DNA of 64,000 bases from contig NZ_CAKLDM010000002.1 of the NCBI RefSeq assembly GCF_921294215.1, forward strand, positions 2,604,001-2,668,000. Reading direction: 5' to 3'. The stretch's first letter is position 1; each line of letters starts with the position of its first letter. Below are positions 18,072-28,524 of this stretch, piece after piece. The translations under genes and the position numbers were made by a program. The stretch is from Vibrio marisflavi CECT 7928. GTDB taxonomy: Bacteria; Pseudomonadota; Gammaproteobacteria; Enterobacterales; Vibrionaceae. Under the pieces are notes generated by a model. That model was not told where the DNA came from. It made no database searches and saw only the letters and a list, made by a program, of their open reading frames with translations.

Positions 18072-18995
18072 ATGAATATAAAAGATAAAGATATTACATT
18101 CGTCGTTCAAGGCCCTATTCAAGCGAGCAAAGAACGCGAACAAATCTCTGGAATTACAGAGCAATGCCTAGCCTCCATTAGGCACTACTTTCCCGAATCT
18201 AAAATTATACTTTCTACATGGAAGAATCAGGACTATTCTGGATTGGACTACGACCAGTTGCTTGAGCTTGACGATCCAGGTTCAAACGACATTTTTCAGG
18301 ATGACCAAAAGGTTACTCTAAACAACAATCGTCAAATCTACAGTACTCATCAAGGTCTTAAGGCCGTGAGGACAAAATATGCTGTAAAACTACGAACAGA
18401 CAATAAGCTAACCAGTCGAAAGTTTGTTGAGCTATACGAAACATACTCCAAACTAATTAGAAATGAAAAGTTCAGCTTCTTTAACTCTAGAGTAGTGACC
18501 AGCAGTACGTTCTTCCTTACCTCTCACTCTGGTCAAAAAGTTCACTTTCATAAAAGCGACATTTTTGACTTTGGTGAGACAAGCGATTTACTAAAAATAT
18601 GGAGAGAAGACTTCATACCTAAGTTACATTTTTCCAAAGTACAGGGCTACAAGTCACGATATCCAGCAACCGAGCAATTTTTGAGCCTAAATTGGTTATC
18701 AAAGTTAGTGGGAAAAAGTTTGCATATAAATAATAAATCTGGAGATGATGCTGGCCTTGGTGAAAACTTTTGGGATATGTTTGTAGCAAACAACCTAATA
18801 GTCGATGCACCAGAGAAAATTGGTCTAGATGTCACGGATAGGTTTTATGACCGTGGAAACTTATCCCTTGAGTTAGATCTTACTGACTGGAAACAACTTA
18901 ACTGTATAGAAAAAAGAACATGGGATAGAAAAAAAATAATAAGAACAATAAAAGCTATTGAAAGAAAAGTAATAATGCTAGTTAGAGGAAGGTAA
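18072..18995 (+). CDS. WavE-family LPS core glycosyltransferase-like protein
   Basis: 307 residues from ATG 18072; an in-frame TTG at 18057 lies inside the terminator and is unlikely. ITFVVQGPI, then TEQCLASIRHYFPESKIILSTWKNQDYSGLDYD, is the N-terminal signature I know for WavE (PF07507), found in Vibrio LPS core loci. Later YAVKLRTDNKLTS has a possible Asp-containing nucleotide-sugar site. It is thought to be an LPS core transferase but the reaction is not established. It stands alone after a terminator, with its own unmarked promoter. Confidence 0.8.
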   Translation: MNIKDKDITFVVQGPIQASKEREQISGITEQCLASIRHYFPESKIILSTWKNQDYSGLDYDQLLELDDPGSNDIFQDDQKVTLNNNRQIYSTHQGLKAVRTKYAVKLRTDNKLTSRKFVELYETYSKLIRNEKFSFFNSRVVTSSTFFLTSHSGQKVHFHKSDIFDFGETSDLLKIWREDFIPKLHFSKVQGYKSRYPATEQFLSLNWLSKLVGKSLHINNKSGDDAGLGENFWDMFVANNLIVDAPEKIGLDVTDRFYDRGNLSLELDLTDWKQLNCIEKRTWDRKKIIRTIKAIERKVIMLVRGR

Positions 18996-19186
18996 CATTA
19001 CAACCTAACCTCGACAACCAACCTATAAACAAGATACAATATTTGTTTGTTTCCATCGGTAAGCCCTACACAGGATCGTGTAAGTTATTCAAGAATGAAT
19101 GCGCTTAATACACTTTCGCATTAGTAGTGTTTACGTCAAACCCCTTTTAAGTGACCTAAACAATACAATATAATTAAGGTTCCGTC

Positions 19187-20389
19187 ATGAAAGTAGGGTT
19201 CTTCTTAGGTAATACTAGTTACCAATCCGGTTTATACAATGCAACTAAAGATGTTGCTCGATGTATTTCAGGGCATGGAATTAGTGTCCGGTATATTTTT
19301 TGGCATCAAAGAGAAACCATGCAAGCAGATGACGACCTAATTAATATCTGGGGTTTATCTAAGCATAAGCTTTCTAGTAGGTTATTCCGAAAGTTATCCA
19401 AAAGCCTGCTTGGATATAGTGTTTCTGAGTATTTATTTAGCAGATTATATTCCCGACAACTTGAAAAGTTTATTAAAGAAAGTGGCTATGATATTGTTTT
19501 TTTTCATGGACTTAACTTTGTACCCTTCCATAGTTATAAGGGTAAGTCTTATGTCGTAATTCATAGCTGTAAATATGACAACCTAATAACAAGAAGAACC
19601 GGTATAAAGAAAATATTCTACCATAAGCTATACCAACACCTTTACTCAGGAAAGAATATTCTCTCCGTATCAAATAGTGCTCGTGATGATATGGTTGAAA
19701 AGCTTCGAGCAAGACCAAATTCAATCGAAACTATTTATAATGGTTTCGATTTTGGTAAGTTAGAAGTCAAGTCTAATCAACCATGTAACATAGCGTTACC
19801 TGAAAGGTTCATAATGGCAGCAGGAAGAGCTGACAGAACTAAAAGGTTTGACATTCTCATTGAAGCTTACTCTCAAACCAAAGCAAAGAACCAGCATAAA
19901 CTTGTTATATTCGGTGATGGTAAGTACATTACAGACTTAAAAAAACTAGCTATTGAACTTGACCTAGCAGATCGTATTATATTCCAAGGTTTTGTTTCCC
20001 CTTTAAACCCTATATATAAACATGCAAGTCTTTATGTTCTCAGCTCCGATATAGAAGGTTTACCCACTGTTATTATAGAGAGCTTAATTGCAAAAACTCC
20101 TGTTGTAGCAACTAATGCCGGTGGAGTGAATGAACTATTGACAGGGAAGCTCAATGACTTCGTTTGTGAAAAAGGTGATATTGAATCATTAGCGAGAAAC
20201 ATAGATAAATCGCTAGCACTAAGCTTAAACGTTAGTTATAAAGACATTTCATTTCTAGATGTTGAGTTAGTAGCAATGAACTATATTGAAAAAATAAATG
20301 CTTTGGTTACTCCTGAACAAATTCCACCGACAACGAATACAAATAATAAACTTTCTTCATATGACCACCCAACATGTAATACTGCTTAG
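19187..20389 (+). CDS. GT4-family glycosyltransferase
   Basis: 400 residues, GT-B fold. MKVGFFLGNTSYQSGLYNATKDVARCI is a typical acceptor-side start; RFIMAAGRADRTKRFDILIEAY and SSDIEGLPTVIIESLIAKTPVVATNAGG give the GT4 donor site with the EX7E pair. The last 25 residues are low-complexity (PPTTNTNNK). 191 bases of non-coding DNA separate it from the WavE gene, so it may have its own promoter. It likely adds an outer-core sugar. Confidence 0.85.
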   Translation: MKVGFFLGNTSYQSGLYNATKDVARCISGHGISVRYIFWHQRETMQADDDLINIWGLSKHKLSSRLFRKLSKSLLGYSVSEYLFSRLYSRQLEKFIKESGYDIVFFHGLNFVPFHSYKGKSYVVIHSCKYDNLITRRTGIKKIFYHKLYQHLYSGKNILSVSNSARDDMVEKLRARPNSIETIYNGFDFGKLEVKSNQPCNIALPERFIMAAGRADRTKRFDILIEAYSQTKAKNQHKLVIFGDGKYITDLKKLAIELDLADRIIFQGFVSPLNPIYKHASLYVLSSDIEGLPTVIIESLIAKTPVVATNAGGVNELLTGKLNDFVCEKGDIESLARNIDKSLALSLNVSYKDISFLDVELVAMNYIEKINALVTPEQIPPTTNTNNKLSSYDHPTCNTA

Positions 20390-20393
20390 TATT

Positions 20394-20447
20394 GCTAATA
20401 TTCCTAGCACTAATAACGATTCCGTTAGAGGCGCTAGGAATATTGGC
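20394..20447. terminator. long hairpin between convergent genes
   Basis: GCTAATATTCCTAGC (20394-20408) and GCTAGGAATATTGGC (20433-20447) form a 15-bp stem with one imperfect pair and a 24-base loop. It separates the plus-strand GT4 gene from the minus-strand GT25 gene. The T-run is weak, so a bidirectional terminator is likely but not certain. Confidence 0.55.
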
Positions 20448-20460
20448 ATTTGCATCATTT

Positions 20461-21189
20461 CTAACATTTGAGTTTTTTGTACATTTTTCGATTCCAAAGC
20501 AACATTAGAATGAATCGATAAAACCGATATAACTCCCTTGTTAATTTAAATAGAAGTGGCACTTTTGAAAGTTTTGCCTTACCTTGGATTGTACTCTCCA
20601 TATCATTTGGAGCATAAATAGCGTAAGGGATAATACCTACACTAGGCACACCATGAAGATAAGTTTCAGATATAAAGTTATCTACAGAGCATTTCCATTG
20701 GCGACTAGCATTTAAAAACTTTTCAGCACCTTGCGGGGTAACCATATAACCAGTTGCTCCTTTAGAATTATCTAACCACAGTACCTTTTCTACGGCTCCA
20801 TCAAAACCAATACTAGACCCTTTTGTAAATTGAGGCTCTAGGCGAACATAATCATACTCTTCAGCTAAAACAGAAAGATGCTCGATGACATTTTTGAAGT
20901 ATTGAGTTTTTTTAAAGTCATCTTCCAATATTACTATTGGTACACCAAGCTCAACACATCGCTCCCAAAGCTGGTAATGACTAGCGTAAACTCCTCTCTC
21001 TCCTGGTGTTAGAGGACGACTCCTAAAGATTTTTCTATGTGTATCATTAACCTTATTTTCTAGCTCGTCTGGTAAACCTAGATAACCATTAACTGCGTCA
21101 AAGAACTCAAAATCAACGCAACTCAACTCTTCTTTGACTCGCTCCCTTCTCCCCAGCGAATCAATCAAACTAATCACAAATATCTTCAT
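20461..21189 (-). CDS. GT25-family LPS glycosyltransferase (Lex2B/LgtB-like)
   Basis: 242 residues. MKIFVISLIDSLGRRERV, LTPGERGVYASHYQLWERC (60-78) and IVILEDD (85-91) are hallmarks of GT25 (PF01755), with the EDD motif as the donor/metal site. DNFISETYLHGV follows near 169. The C-terminus has a basic, aromatic tail (residues 218-242) that could lie on the membrane. It likely adds galactose or a similar sugar to the core. It overlaps the end of kdkA by 20 bases, so the pair is an operon. Confidence 0.88.
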   Translation of the reverse strand: MKIFVISLIDSLGRRERVKEELSCVDFEFFDAVNGYLGLPDELENKVNDTHRKIFRSRPLTPGERGVYASHYQLWERCVELGVPIVILEDDFKKTQYFKNVIEHLSVLAEEYDYVRLEPQFTKGSSIGFDGAVEKVLWLDNSKGATGYMVTPQGAEKFLNASRQWKCSVDNFISETYLHGVPSVGIIPYAIYAPNDMESTIQGKAKLSKVPLLFKLTRELYRFYRFILMLLWNRKMYKKLKC

Positions 21190-21886
21190 TTACGCACCTA
21201 GTCAAATTACTCCAATCACCTAGAGTCCAACATATCCCACTTTTTACTACTTCTTTTTCAAACGATCTCTTCAATCGTTCTAAGTTTCTGCGCTTCCACT
21301 GACTTCCTACCTGCTTTACACACTTATCAAAATCAATAATCCACACTTTGTCTTGGTCATCGATAAGAATATTGTGGATGTTAAGGTCTGTATGATTGGT
21401 CTGCGCATCGTGCATCTTGCGAACCTCTAGCCCAATTTTTTTGTACATTTCAGGAGGAAGTGGCCTCTCTTTTAGAATCGAAACTAAATCTCGAGCGTTA
21501 GGAATTTTTTCACTGAGTAAGTCAGCTTGATAACTAAACGTGCCTTTTATTGCTCTAGCAGCTACTGGTCTTGGTACATTAACACCGGCCTGAATTAAAT
21601 GATTAAGCAGCTGGAGTTCTTGATAAGAGCGCGTATTCCCCCACCCAGAAAACCAATAATTGTCTTTAATCAGCTTACCAAATAAGCCACCGCGACGATA
21701 ATGGCGAAGAGCTGCTTCTCCTTTCATCGTTTTAACAAACCAAGTGGTTCCACGCCCTCGTGCACTTCCGATCACTCTATCATTCGATTTCCAATACTCT
21801 GGGTCGAAACAACGCTTGGGGTCTTCTAGTAGCAAAGAGTCGTCATACCATATTTTCTGATTCTCGAAAGACAGTTCTTTAATCAT
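21170..21886 (-). CDS. kdkA: 3-deoxy-D-manno-octulosonic acid (Kdo) kinase
   Basis: 238 residues. GRGTTWFVKTMKGEAALRHYRRGGLFGK (45-70) is the KdkA N-lobe. HTDLNIHNIL (165-174) with Asp167, and IIDFDK with Asp185, are catalytic and metal sites. KdkA puts a phosphate at O-4 of the single Kdo, as in Haemophilus and V. cholerae, replacing the second Kdo of E. coli. It is divergent from the opsX-like gene with about 95 bases between them. Confidence 0.92.
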   Translation of the reverse strand: MIKELSFENQKIWYDDSLLLEDPKRCFDPEYWKSNDRVIGSARGRGTTWFVKTMKGEAALRHYRRGGLFGKLIKDNYWFSGWGNTRSYQELQLLNHLIQAGVNVPRPVAARAIKGTFSYQADLLSEKIPNARDLVSILKERPLPPEMYKKIGLEVRKMHDAQTNHTDLNIHNILIDDQDKVWIIDFDKCVKQVGSQWKRRNLERLKRSFEKEVVKSGICWTLGDWSNLTRCVNEDICD

Positions 21887-21980
21887 CTAGCCACAGCAAT
21901 ATAAACACGCAAAATGGTATTTTACATCTAACTGCACAAACTTCATAATCTCGATTGACTGTTTTAATCGACTTGAAATT

Positions 21981-23036
21981 ATGCCCTTATTCCCCTCTCC
22001 TCCAAAATCACTCTGTATCCTGCGTTTGTCAGCCATAGGCGATGTCTGCAATACAGTTTCTGCCGTTCAAGCAATCCAAAGACAGTGGCCTGATACAAAG
22101 ATCACTTGGATTACAGGTAAATTGGAGTCGAAGCTTATTCACGACCTTCCAGGCATTAAAGTTATTGTTTTCGATAAGAAACAAGGCTGGAAAGGATACA
22201 AATCTCTTTGGGGTGAGTTAAAAGGCGAACACTTTGATGCTCTATTACACATGCAATACGCTTTTCGTGCCAGCATTGCAACGTTAGGTATTAAGGCCAC
22301 ATATAAATTAGGTTTCGATTCAGCTCGTAGTCGAGATTTTCAGCACTTATTTACTAATGTAAAAGTTCCTTCGCCAAACAAAAACCATGTACTCGATGGA
22401 TTACTAGCTTTTGCTTCTACGTTAGGTATTGAAGACACAACACCACAATGGTTCATTCCCTACTCCGAGAGTGATAAAGCTTGGGCGCTAAATCATATCG
22501 AGAACAAGAGTAGAAACTTAATAATCGTACCAGCAGCAAGTAAAGCCTACAAAAACTGGCACTCTAAGGGCTATAGTGACGTAATACAACATGCCTATGA
22601 TCTTGGTTGGAACGTCATCCTAGCAGGAAGCCCTACCCAAATTGAGCTCGATCTAGCTAAGGAAGTGGAATCTTTATTGCCTATACCAATAACTAATATC
22701 GTCGGCCAAAGTAGCTTAAAGGAAATGCTCGCTCTGTTAGATGCCGCCGATCTTGTTATCGCACCAGATACTGGTCCTGCCCATATGGCCAACTCAGTTA
22801 GCACACCAGCTATTGGCTTATATGCTCATCATAACCCAGAACGTACCGGACCATACCAATACCTTGATTATGTGGTATCTGTCTACTCAGAAGCTTTAAA
22901 AGTCGAGACTGGCAAAGAGCCAAAGCAAGTAAGTTGGCGCACTCGAGTTAAAGACAAAACTGCGATGAACCGTATTCAAAGCGAGCAAGTAATCGAAATG
23001 TTCGATAAGGCTGTTTGTGACTTCAACTTGAACTAG
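21981..23036 (+). CDS. heptosyltransferase I-type enzyme (OpsX-like, GT9)
   Basis: 351 residues of GT9. LCILRLSAIGDVCNTVSAVQAIQRQWP is the family N-terminus; NLIIVPAASKAYKNWHSKGYSDVI and VIAPDTGPAHMANSVSTPAIGLYAHHNPERTGPY form the ADP-heptose site. The pattern suits the OpsX group of heptosyltransferase I, which acts on phosphorylated mono-Kdo cores, in line with kdkA next door. It adds the first heptose to Kdo. A waaE/lgtF-like gene follows. Confidence 0.82.
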   Translation: MPLFPSPPKSLCILRLSAIGDVCNTVSAVQAIQRQWPDTKITWITGKLESKLIHDLPGIKVIVFDKKQGWKGYKSLWGELKGEHFDALLHMQYAFRASIATLGIKATYKLGFDSARSRDFQHLFTNVKVPSPNKNHVLDGLLAFASTLGIEDTTPQWFIPYSESDKAWALNHIENKSRNLIIVPAASKAYKNWHSKGYSDVIQHAYDLGWNVILAGSPTQIELDLAKEVESLLPIPITNIVGQSSLKEMLALLDAADLVIAPDTGPAHMANSVSTPAIGLYAHHNPERTGPYQYLDYVVSVYSEALKVETGKEPKQVSWRTRVKDKTAMNRIQSEQVIEMFDKAVCDFNLN

Positions 23037-23101
23037 TTGTAGTCAGAGATACAATAGGCAGCATACTGCATTGACTAACTTTAATTCTTTGAGGATTTCG
23101 A

Positions 23102-23881
23102 GTGACTAAACCCACACTAGCTGTAGCGATTATTGCGAAAAACGAAGCTTTGCACTTAAAAGCATGTCTAGATACGGTAAAAGGCTGGGTGGACGAGATT
23201 GTAGTTCTTGACTCAGGTAGCACTGATAACACTGAAGAAATAGCACGCAGTTTTACTGACAAGTTTTATGTCAATGATAATTGGCCTGGATTTGGCCCAC
23301 AGCGCCAACTGGCACAATCTTATGTCGAATCTGACTACGTGCTCTGGCTTGATGCCGATGAGCGAGTAACACCTGAGCTCAAAGAAAGCATTACAGCGGC
23401 TATCGCTAAAAATCAGCCTAACGTTATATATCAGTTTTCTCGACTAAGTTGGGTATTTGGCCGCTATATCCGGCATTGTGGCTGGTATCCCGATAAGGTC
23501 ATCAGGCTCTACCCAACGAAGCTCACTCAATACAACGACGCGTTAGTGCACGAAAAAGTCGAAGTGACTTCTGCCATGCTAGTACAAACTCTTAAAGGGG
23601 ATGCTATTCATTACACCTACAATGATATCCATCATTATTTGGTGAAGTCCGCTGGGTATGCAAAAGCTTGGGCAGAACAAAGAGAGAAAAAAGGCAAATC
23701 GAGTAGCATTAGCCAAGGTATGTTGCACGCCCTTGGCTGCTTCTTAAAAATGTATGTCTTTAAAGCCGGCTTTTTAGACGGGAAACAAGGCTTTCTATTG
23801 TCAGTGTTATCTGCCCATTCTACGTTTGTAAAATATGCCGATCTTTGGGTTAGAACTTCAACTGACACACCCAAGGATTAA
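23102..23881 (+). CDS. LPS core beta-1,4-glucosyltransferase-like GT2 (WaaE/LgtF type)
   Basis: 259 residues; GTG start with a GAGGAT ribosome site. [37 protein letters not shown] is the GT2 start, [11 protein letters not shown] has the DXD (Asp84-Asp86), and [11 protein letters not shown] plus VHEKVE follow, as in WaaE/LgtF enzymes that add glucose to heptose I. Downstream of the opsX-like gene. Its 3' end overlaps the convergent GT9 gene by 32 bases. Confidence 0.87.
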   Translation: MTKPTLAVAIIAKNEALHLKACLDTVKGWVDEIVVLDSGSTDNTEEIARSFTDKFYVNDNWPGFGPQRQLAQSYVESDYVLWLDADERVTPELKESITAAIAKNQPNVIYQFSRLSWVFGRYIRHCGWYPDKVIRLYPTKLTQYNDALVHEKVEVTSAMLVQTLKGDAIHYTYNDIHHYLVKSAGYAKAWAEQREKKGKSSSISQGMLHALGCFLKMYVFKAGFLDGKQGFLLSVLSAHSTFVKYADLWVRTSTDTPKD

Positions 23882-24884
23882 CCTTAGAAATTACGTCTTT
23901 CACATCCACTCGTGACATATCCTCCTGCTGCTCTTTGCCTTCGGCTTCGGGTGGGCAGAAAGCGATATGTCGACCCTCTGAATTAATAGGCTTCCATCTA
24001 AGTGGCGTGGCAGAGCGTTTACTTGGGAAAAAGCCGACTGTCGGTACATCGGCTGCAGCGGCGATATGAAGAGGTCCTGTTGAGCCCGCGATAAACAGGT
24101 TGGCACAAGCAATCGAGCAAGCAAAATCGACTAATCCATCGTTTTTACTGTAAACCTTCGCTGGCTTTCCTTGCTCTGCAATCAAGGCTTGCAACTCAAC
24201 CGCTTTTTCTTTTTCCCCCGGGCCTGCAGTTAGAATAAGTTCGTGGCCTCCATCTAAGCCACAAATTAACTGACAATATTGCTGCAGCGATAGATTGTTG
24301 GCTGACCCGCCACTGCCTGCATGAACAAAGTACCAAGGCTTGTTTCTATCTAAACCCAATGTAAGCGAGAGCTTTTCTTTTTGGGCCGCTAGTTGCTCTG
24401 AGGAAAATTCCAAATACGGCGCACTAGGTTCAACAACAGGTTTGCCAGTATCGGTAAAAAAAGCTCTAACTAAATCTAGATTGTACTCATATTCAGGTTT
24501 CGCTGATTGAGACCGCTTTTGCTTAATGCGCTTGTTATAAAAAATCTGGGCGATTTTAGTTGCTGGAGCAAGGCGGTAAGGGATTTTAGCTTTCCAAACT
24601 AATTTGGCATTGTAGGTTGTCGAAAATAGATTAATTGAAGCATCAAACTGCATTGATCTGATTTTTTCAATAAGCGCTCTCTGCTGCTCTTTTTCCGCCT
24701 TTTTTCCACAATCTACGATAACGTCGTCAATCCAAGGACATAGATTGGCGAGATCAGCCGTGTAGTTGGGTACTAGAGCAGTTATTTGGCAATCAGGTAA
24801 AGAGTGCTTTAGCATAGCGAAGCTTGGCCAAGCCAACATAAAGTCGCCAATCTTATCGTTTCGAATTACCAGTATCTTTTTCAC
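23850..24884 (-). CDS. GT9-family heptosyltransferase
   Basis: 344 residues. [38 protein letters not shown] is a strong GT9 start; [24 protein letters not shown] and [24 protein letters not shown] complete the ADP-heptose site. It is one of four GT9 proteins in this locus, so the core probably has three or four heptoses. It may be WaaQ-like (heptosyltransferase III); the exact linkage is not deducible. Single gene, convergent with the waaE/lgtF-like gene and divergent from coaD. Confidence 0.8.
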   Translation of the reverse strand: MKKILVIRNDKIGDFMLAWPSFAMLKHSLPDCQITALVPNYTADLANLCPWIDDVIVDCGKKAEKEQQRALIEKIRSMQFDASINLFSTTYNAKLVWKAKIPYRLAPATKIAQIFYNKRIKQKRSQSAKPEYEYNLDLVRAFFTDTGKPVVEPSAPYLEFSSEQLAAQKEKLSLTLGLDRNKPWYFVHAGSGGSANNLSLQQYCQLICGLDGGHELILTAGPGEKEKAVELQALIAEQGKPAKVYSKNDGLVDFACSIACANLFIAGSTGPLHIAAAADVPTVGFFPSKRSATPLRWKPINSEGRHIAFCPPEAEGKEQQEDMSRVDVKDVISKVNPWVCQLKF

Positions 24885-25000
24885 TGAATTTACCTAAGTA
24901 CACCTATTGAACATCAAGTTGCCAATAATACCCAGTTAGATAGGTAATTTCGAAGCTTTTTGATACTATTGAAAGAGATAACCTTTCTGAGAAATGGATT

Positions 25001-25495
25001 GTGAGAAAAAAACAAATTTCTAGAGTGATTTACCCTGGCACCTTCGATCCTCTGACTAATGGCCACTTAGATTTAATTGAACGTAGTACAGAAATGTTCG
25101 ACGAAGTCATTATCGCCGTCGCAGCAAGCCCTAGTAAAAACACCATGTTTACGCTAGAAGAACGCGTTCAGTTTGCTGAGCAAGTGACTGAACATTTGGA
25201 CAACGTAAGCTCAAAAGGATTTTCTGGCTTGCTAGTTGATTTTGCTAGAGAAGAGAAAGCTAATGTACTCATTCGCGGCCTACGAACAACCGTCGACTTT
25301 GAGTATGAATTTGGTTTAACCAATATGTATCGCCGATTGATGCCGGGCTTAGAAAGCGTATTCCTGACGCCAGCCGAAGAACATGCCTTCCTATCTTCAA
25401 CAATAGTGCGTGAAGTGGCAATTCACGGCGGTGATGTTGATGGCTTTGTTCCCGAGGTCATAGCCAAAGCACTAAAGGAAAAAGCGAAAGTTTAA
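25001..25495 (+). CDS. coaD: phosphopantetheine adenylyltransferase
   Basis: 164 residues; GTG start, since the nearby ATG at 24994 is out of frame. [15 protein letters not shown] (11-25) has the TxGH nucleotidyltransferase motif, and [11 protein letters not shown] near the end is the matching ISSTxVR motif. It makes dephospho-CoA from 4'-phosphopantetheine. As in E. coli (kdtB), it sits beside the LPS core genes. Its stop is 2 bases from the convergent mutM stop. Confidence 0.97.
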   Translation: MRKKQISRVIYPGTFDPLTNGHLDLIERSTEMFDEVIIAVAASPSKNTMFTLEERVQFAEQVTEHLDNVSSKGFSGLLVDFAREEKANVLIRGLRTTVDFEYEFGLTNMYRRLMPGLESVFLTPAEEHAFLSSTIVREVAIHGGDVDGFVPEVIAKALKEKAKV

Positions 25496-25497
25496 CG

Positions 25498-26307
25498 CTA
25501 GCTTTGGCAACTTGAGCAGAAAAACGTATTCCGCTGACCAATTTTCTGCTCTTGGATCTTTTCACCACAATTTGGGCAAGGCTGCTTAGCTTTACCGTAT
25601 ATTTTCAACTCTTGAGCAAAATACCCCGGTTTTCCGTCTGCTTGAGCGAAGTCTTTCAATGTTGTTCCACCCTGCTCTATCGCTGTGTTAAGCACTTGTT
25701 TTATTTCAGAGACTAACTTTTCCCATTCGCTTTCCGATAACTTTCCTGCTGCACGTAAGGGCGAAATTCCAGCGGTAAACAAGGACTCATTGGCATAAAT
25801 ATTCCCAACACCAACGACAATTTTGTTATCCATTATGAACTGCTTAATCGCGACACGCTTACCATTCGCTTTATCATGCATATATTGCACATTGAAAGCA
25901 TCCGTCAGCGGCTCAGGTCCAATATTCACAAGAAGTTCGTGCTCTGTGCCTTGTTCGCACCAAAGCCATGCTCCAAAGCGCCGTGGGTCGTTGTAACGAA
26001 GTACTTTGCCACTGTCTAGCTGCATATCAACGTGATCGTGTTTCGCTGGTGGATGAGTCGAGTCTAAAACTCTCAGTGAACCAGACATACCGAGGTGGAC
26101 CATAGCACTGCCCACATCCGTTTCTATTAACAAATACTTTGCTCGGCGATATACACCAGTTATCGTTTGCCCTTGCAAAAGTTTTAGTTCATTCGGAATA
26201 TCCCACCTTAGCTTAGACGTACGGAAAGTAAGTTTAGTAATAACATGACCTACGAGGTGAGGAGTGATTCCCATTCGACTAACTTCAACTTCTGGCAATT
26301 CGGGCAT
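25498..26307 (-). CDS. mutM: formamidopyrimidine-DNA glycosylase
   Basis: 269 residues from the ATG at 26307, the same length as E. coli Fpg; a 22-residue upstream extension is rejected because Pro2 must be the N-terminal nucleophile. MPELPEVEV at the start, RRAKYLL with the beta-loop Lys near 57, and a C-terminal zinc finger CPNCGE...FCSSCQ. It removes 8-oxoguanine. The gene lies downstream of a small membrane-protein gene on the same strand. Confidence 0.97.
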   Translation of the reverse strand: MPELPEVEVSRMGITPHLVGHVITKLTFRTSKLRWDIPNELKLLQGQTITGVYRRAKYLLIETDVGSAMVHLGMSGSLRVLDSTHPPAKHDHVDMQLDSGKVLRYNDPRRFGAWLWCEQGTEHELLVNIGPEPLTDAFNVQYMHDKANGKRVAIKQFIMDNKIVVGVGNIYANESLFTAGISPLRAAGKLSESEWEKLVSEIKQVLNTAIEQGGTTLKDFAQADGKPGYFAQELKIYGKAKQPCPNCGEKIQEQKIGQRNTFFCSSCQS

Positions 26308-26335
26308 AGTAACGACTTCAAAGCAATGATAAGGG

Positions 26336-26800
26336 TTATAGTAGCAAATAACTCGGAGCGACAGAGATTGCAATCCACTGCTCTTGCCAATTTTTTAACA
26401 GCAAAAACTGTGGTGTTTTATATAAGGTGATCCTTTGCGGCTCTTCCTGATCCCTATACCAGACTTCTACGCTTTCTGATGCGCCAAGTTTAGGTATCAA
26501 AGCTTCAAATGTTGGTTCGTCTACATTTGTTCCGAGTAAGCTCTGCCAACGCTCTTTTAACTCATTAGCTGCAATAGTACTTTTGGGGCTCAGTAACCAT
26601 TCGCCTTGATTGTTCTCTAAAGCCCAACCATTTGATTGAATAGATTGTAGAGGTTTGTTTGGATTAAGCAGATAACTTTGGTTTGGGTGCTCATCTTCAA
26701 TCAAGTAACTTTTTATAATATTTGGCAAATTCAACAGCAAAATGAATGCGATGATGGAAAGAATAAGAATATTGTTCCAACGGCGACGGTTGTATTTCAT
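26336..26800 (-). CDS. conserved hypothetical protein with one N-terminal membrane segment
   Basis: 154 residues. [30 protein letters not shown] is a membrane anchor after a basic N-terminus, so the rest is probably periplasmic: a beta-rich domain with [26 protein letters not shown] and [18 protein letters not shown] do not recognise a family. It is 28 bases upstream of mutM and on the same strand, separated from rpmG by a terminator, so it may be cotranscribed with mutM. Confidence 0.7.
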   Translation of the reverse strand: MKYNRRRWNNILILSIIAFILLLNLPNIIKSYLIEDEHPNQSYLLNPNKPLQSIQSNGWALENNQGEWLLSPKSTIAANELKERWQSLLGTNVDEPTFEALIPKLGASESVEVWYRDQEEPQRITLYKTPQFLLLKNWQEQWIAISVAPSYLLL

Positions 26801-26869
26801 AGTGGCTATCCATGCCTAAATGTATAGGTTGTTTGAGGTTATCACACTGCGAAGGAATTTCAGACAATA

Positions 26870-26897
26870 AAAAACCCAACTATAAAAGCTGGGTTTT
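26870..26897 (-). terminator. rho-independent terminator of rpmB-rpmG
   Basis: On the minus strand AACCCAGC and TTGGGTT pair around an A+T loop, followed by TTTTTTATT. It is 28 bases after the rpmG stop. Confidence 0.85.
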
Positions 26898-26924
26898 CAC
26901 ACTAATAAATCAGGAGAATCAAGA

Positions 26925-27092
26925 TTACTTGATTTTCGCTTCTTTATACATAACGTGCTTACGTACAACTGGATCGTATTTTTTGATCTCGAACTTGCCC
27001 GGCATGTTGCGCTTGTTCTTATCAGTTGTGTAGAAGTGACCAGTACCAGCAGATGATACTAGACGGATTTTCTCACGAATGCCTTTAGCCAT
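26925..27092 (-). CDS. rpmG: 50S ribosomal protein L33
   Basis: 55 residues, translated by hand: [54 protein letters not shown]. This is a standard L33 of the zinc-free type (no CxxC pairs), so it does not depend on zinc. It lies 13 bases after rpmB, the usual gammaproteobacterial rpmBG pair, and ends at a terminator. Confidence 0.97.
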   Translation of the reverse strand: MAKGIREKIRLVSSAGTGHFYTTDKNKRNMPGKFEIKKYDPVVRKHVMYKEAKIK

Positions 27093-27105
27093 TGCTTAAT
27101 TCCTC

Positions 27106-27342
27106 TTAAACGTTTTCGCCACGTGCACGGATATCAGCAAGAACAGCATCGATGCCTTTCTTGTCGATAATACGCATGCCTTTAGCAGTTAGACGTAGTT
27201 TAACAAAACGTTTTTCGCTCTCTACCCAGAAACGATGAGTTTGTAGGTTCGGCAGAAAACGACGCTTAGTAGCATTTCGTGCGTGTGAACGGTTGTTACC
27301 CGTTACTGGACGCTTACCAGTTACTTGGCATACTCGGGACAT
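27106..27342 (-). CDS. rpmB: 50S ribosomal protein L28
   Basis: 78 residues from ATG 27342 ([29 protein letters not shown]), the normal L28 start and length; an in-frame start five codons upstream is not expected. Part of the large ribosomal subunit. First gene of rpmB-rpmG, with a near-consensus promoter about 130 bases upstream. Confidence 0.97.
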   Translation of the reverse strand: MSRVCQVTGKRPVTGNNRSHARNATKRRFLPNLQTHRFWVESEKRFVKLRLTAKGMRIIDKKGIDAVLADIRARGENV

Positions 27343-27469
27343 GAATGTCTTCTCCAAATCGTTTCAGCTCGATATCAACCTTGGTGGCCGAACCTCTCTC
27401 TCATAATAAAAGAAGTTTGAGGTTAAAAACCGTTATGGAAAGTCCATACAAGGCTATCAAAGGTCGCGC

Positions 27470-27498
27470 ATTATACTAACTTGACATGCATTGCTCAA
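27470..27498 (-). promoter_or_regulatory. rpmB promoter, near consensus
   Basis: On the minus strand TTGAGC (27498-27493), 17 bases, then a perfect TATAAT (27475-27470). It reads into rpmB. Confidence 0.8.
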
Positions 27499-27649
27499 GA
27501 CCCGAACAGATCCTTTTTACAGGTTTTCGTGATCTTTTTTGAGCAGAGCTGAATTCAGGTTCAAATTTTGTCGGGCGATTCTATCAGATTTTGCTCAACT
27601 AACAAGACAAAAATGTGCGTTAAATCAATTGATGTTATTTGAATCCTTA

Positions 27650-28324
27650 TCAAATCAGCCCTCGCTCAGCAAATGACACTACATCGGGGTCTCCAACGAC
27701 AAAATGGTCCAGCACACGTATTTCAACAAGACTGAGCGCTTCTACTAACCTTCTGGTAATTCGTTTGTCTGACTCACTGGGCTCTGCTATCCCAGAAGGA
27801 TGATTATGAGCAAAAATAACCGCTGCTGCATTTTTCTCTAGAGCGCGTTTTACTACTTCCCTCGGATAAATAGCCGCAGAATCTAGCGTACCTTGAAACA
27901 ACACCTCGTCGCTTATAACTCGATGTTGATTGTCTAAGAACAGAACATGGAATGTTTCACGGGGTTGGTGTCTTAATAGCACTGACAAATATTGCTTGGT
28001 ATGTTGCGGGCTAGTCAGGACATCGCCTCTTTGTAAAGATTCAGACAAGTACCGCTTAGCCATTTCTAATATAGCCAATACTTGGACGTATTTCGCCTGT
28101 CCTAACCCTTTGTGCTGACAAAAATCTGTTTCTGTTGCGCAAAGAAGTGCCGATAGAGAACCAAACTGACCAATTAAGTAATCTGCCAGCTCCAGAACAT
28201 TCATAGAACGACTGCCAGTACGAAGAAAAATAGCAAGCAGTTCAGCATCACTTAACGACTCGGCTCCTTGGTTTAACAGTTTTTCTCTCGGCATACTTTC
28301 TCGCGGTATACGCTGCAAGCTCAT
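27650..28324 (-). CDS. radC: RadC family JAMM/MPN+ protein
   Basis: 224 residues from ATG 28324, chosen because a strong GGAGGT ribosome site lies just before it; an ATG seven codons upstream lacks one. [24 protein letters not shown] is the N-terminal helix-hairpin-helix, and [14 protein letters not shown] is the JAMM metal-binding motif. Its biological role is not settled despite the old DNA-repair name. Divergent from coaBC, as in other enterobacteria and vibrios. Confidence 0.95.
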   Translation of the reverse strand: MSLQRIPRESMPREKLLNQGAESLSDAELLAIFLRTGSRSMNVLELADYLIGQFGSLSALLCATETDFCQHKGLGQAKYVQVLAILEMAKRYLSESLQRGDVLTSPQHTKQYLSVLLRHQPRETFHVLFLDNQHRVISDEVLFQGTLDSAAIYPREVVKRALEKNAAAVIFAHNHPSGIAEPSESDKRITRRLVEALSLVEIRVLDHFVVGDPDVVSFAERGLI

Positions 28325-28524
28325 ATCAACCTCCAACTGCGACATAAAATACCTAGAGTAAAAGTCATCGCGTCGCGATACTTGATGAAAACCATAGTCC
28401 GAGAGTCAATAGAATGAAAACTGCAAGCACAATGTTGGTAACAAATGGTTAGCCGTGCTGTTCTCTAGGCACCACAAGGCGTTTCTGCTATCTTAGCAAC
28501 AGAAAATTGAAGGATAAAAAGAAC

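Noticed and set aside
28345..28524. Riboswitch upstream of coaBC
   Set aside because: No conserved motif that I recognise; ordinary divergent promoter region.
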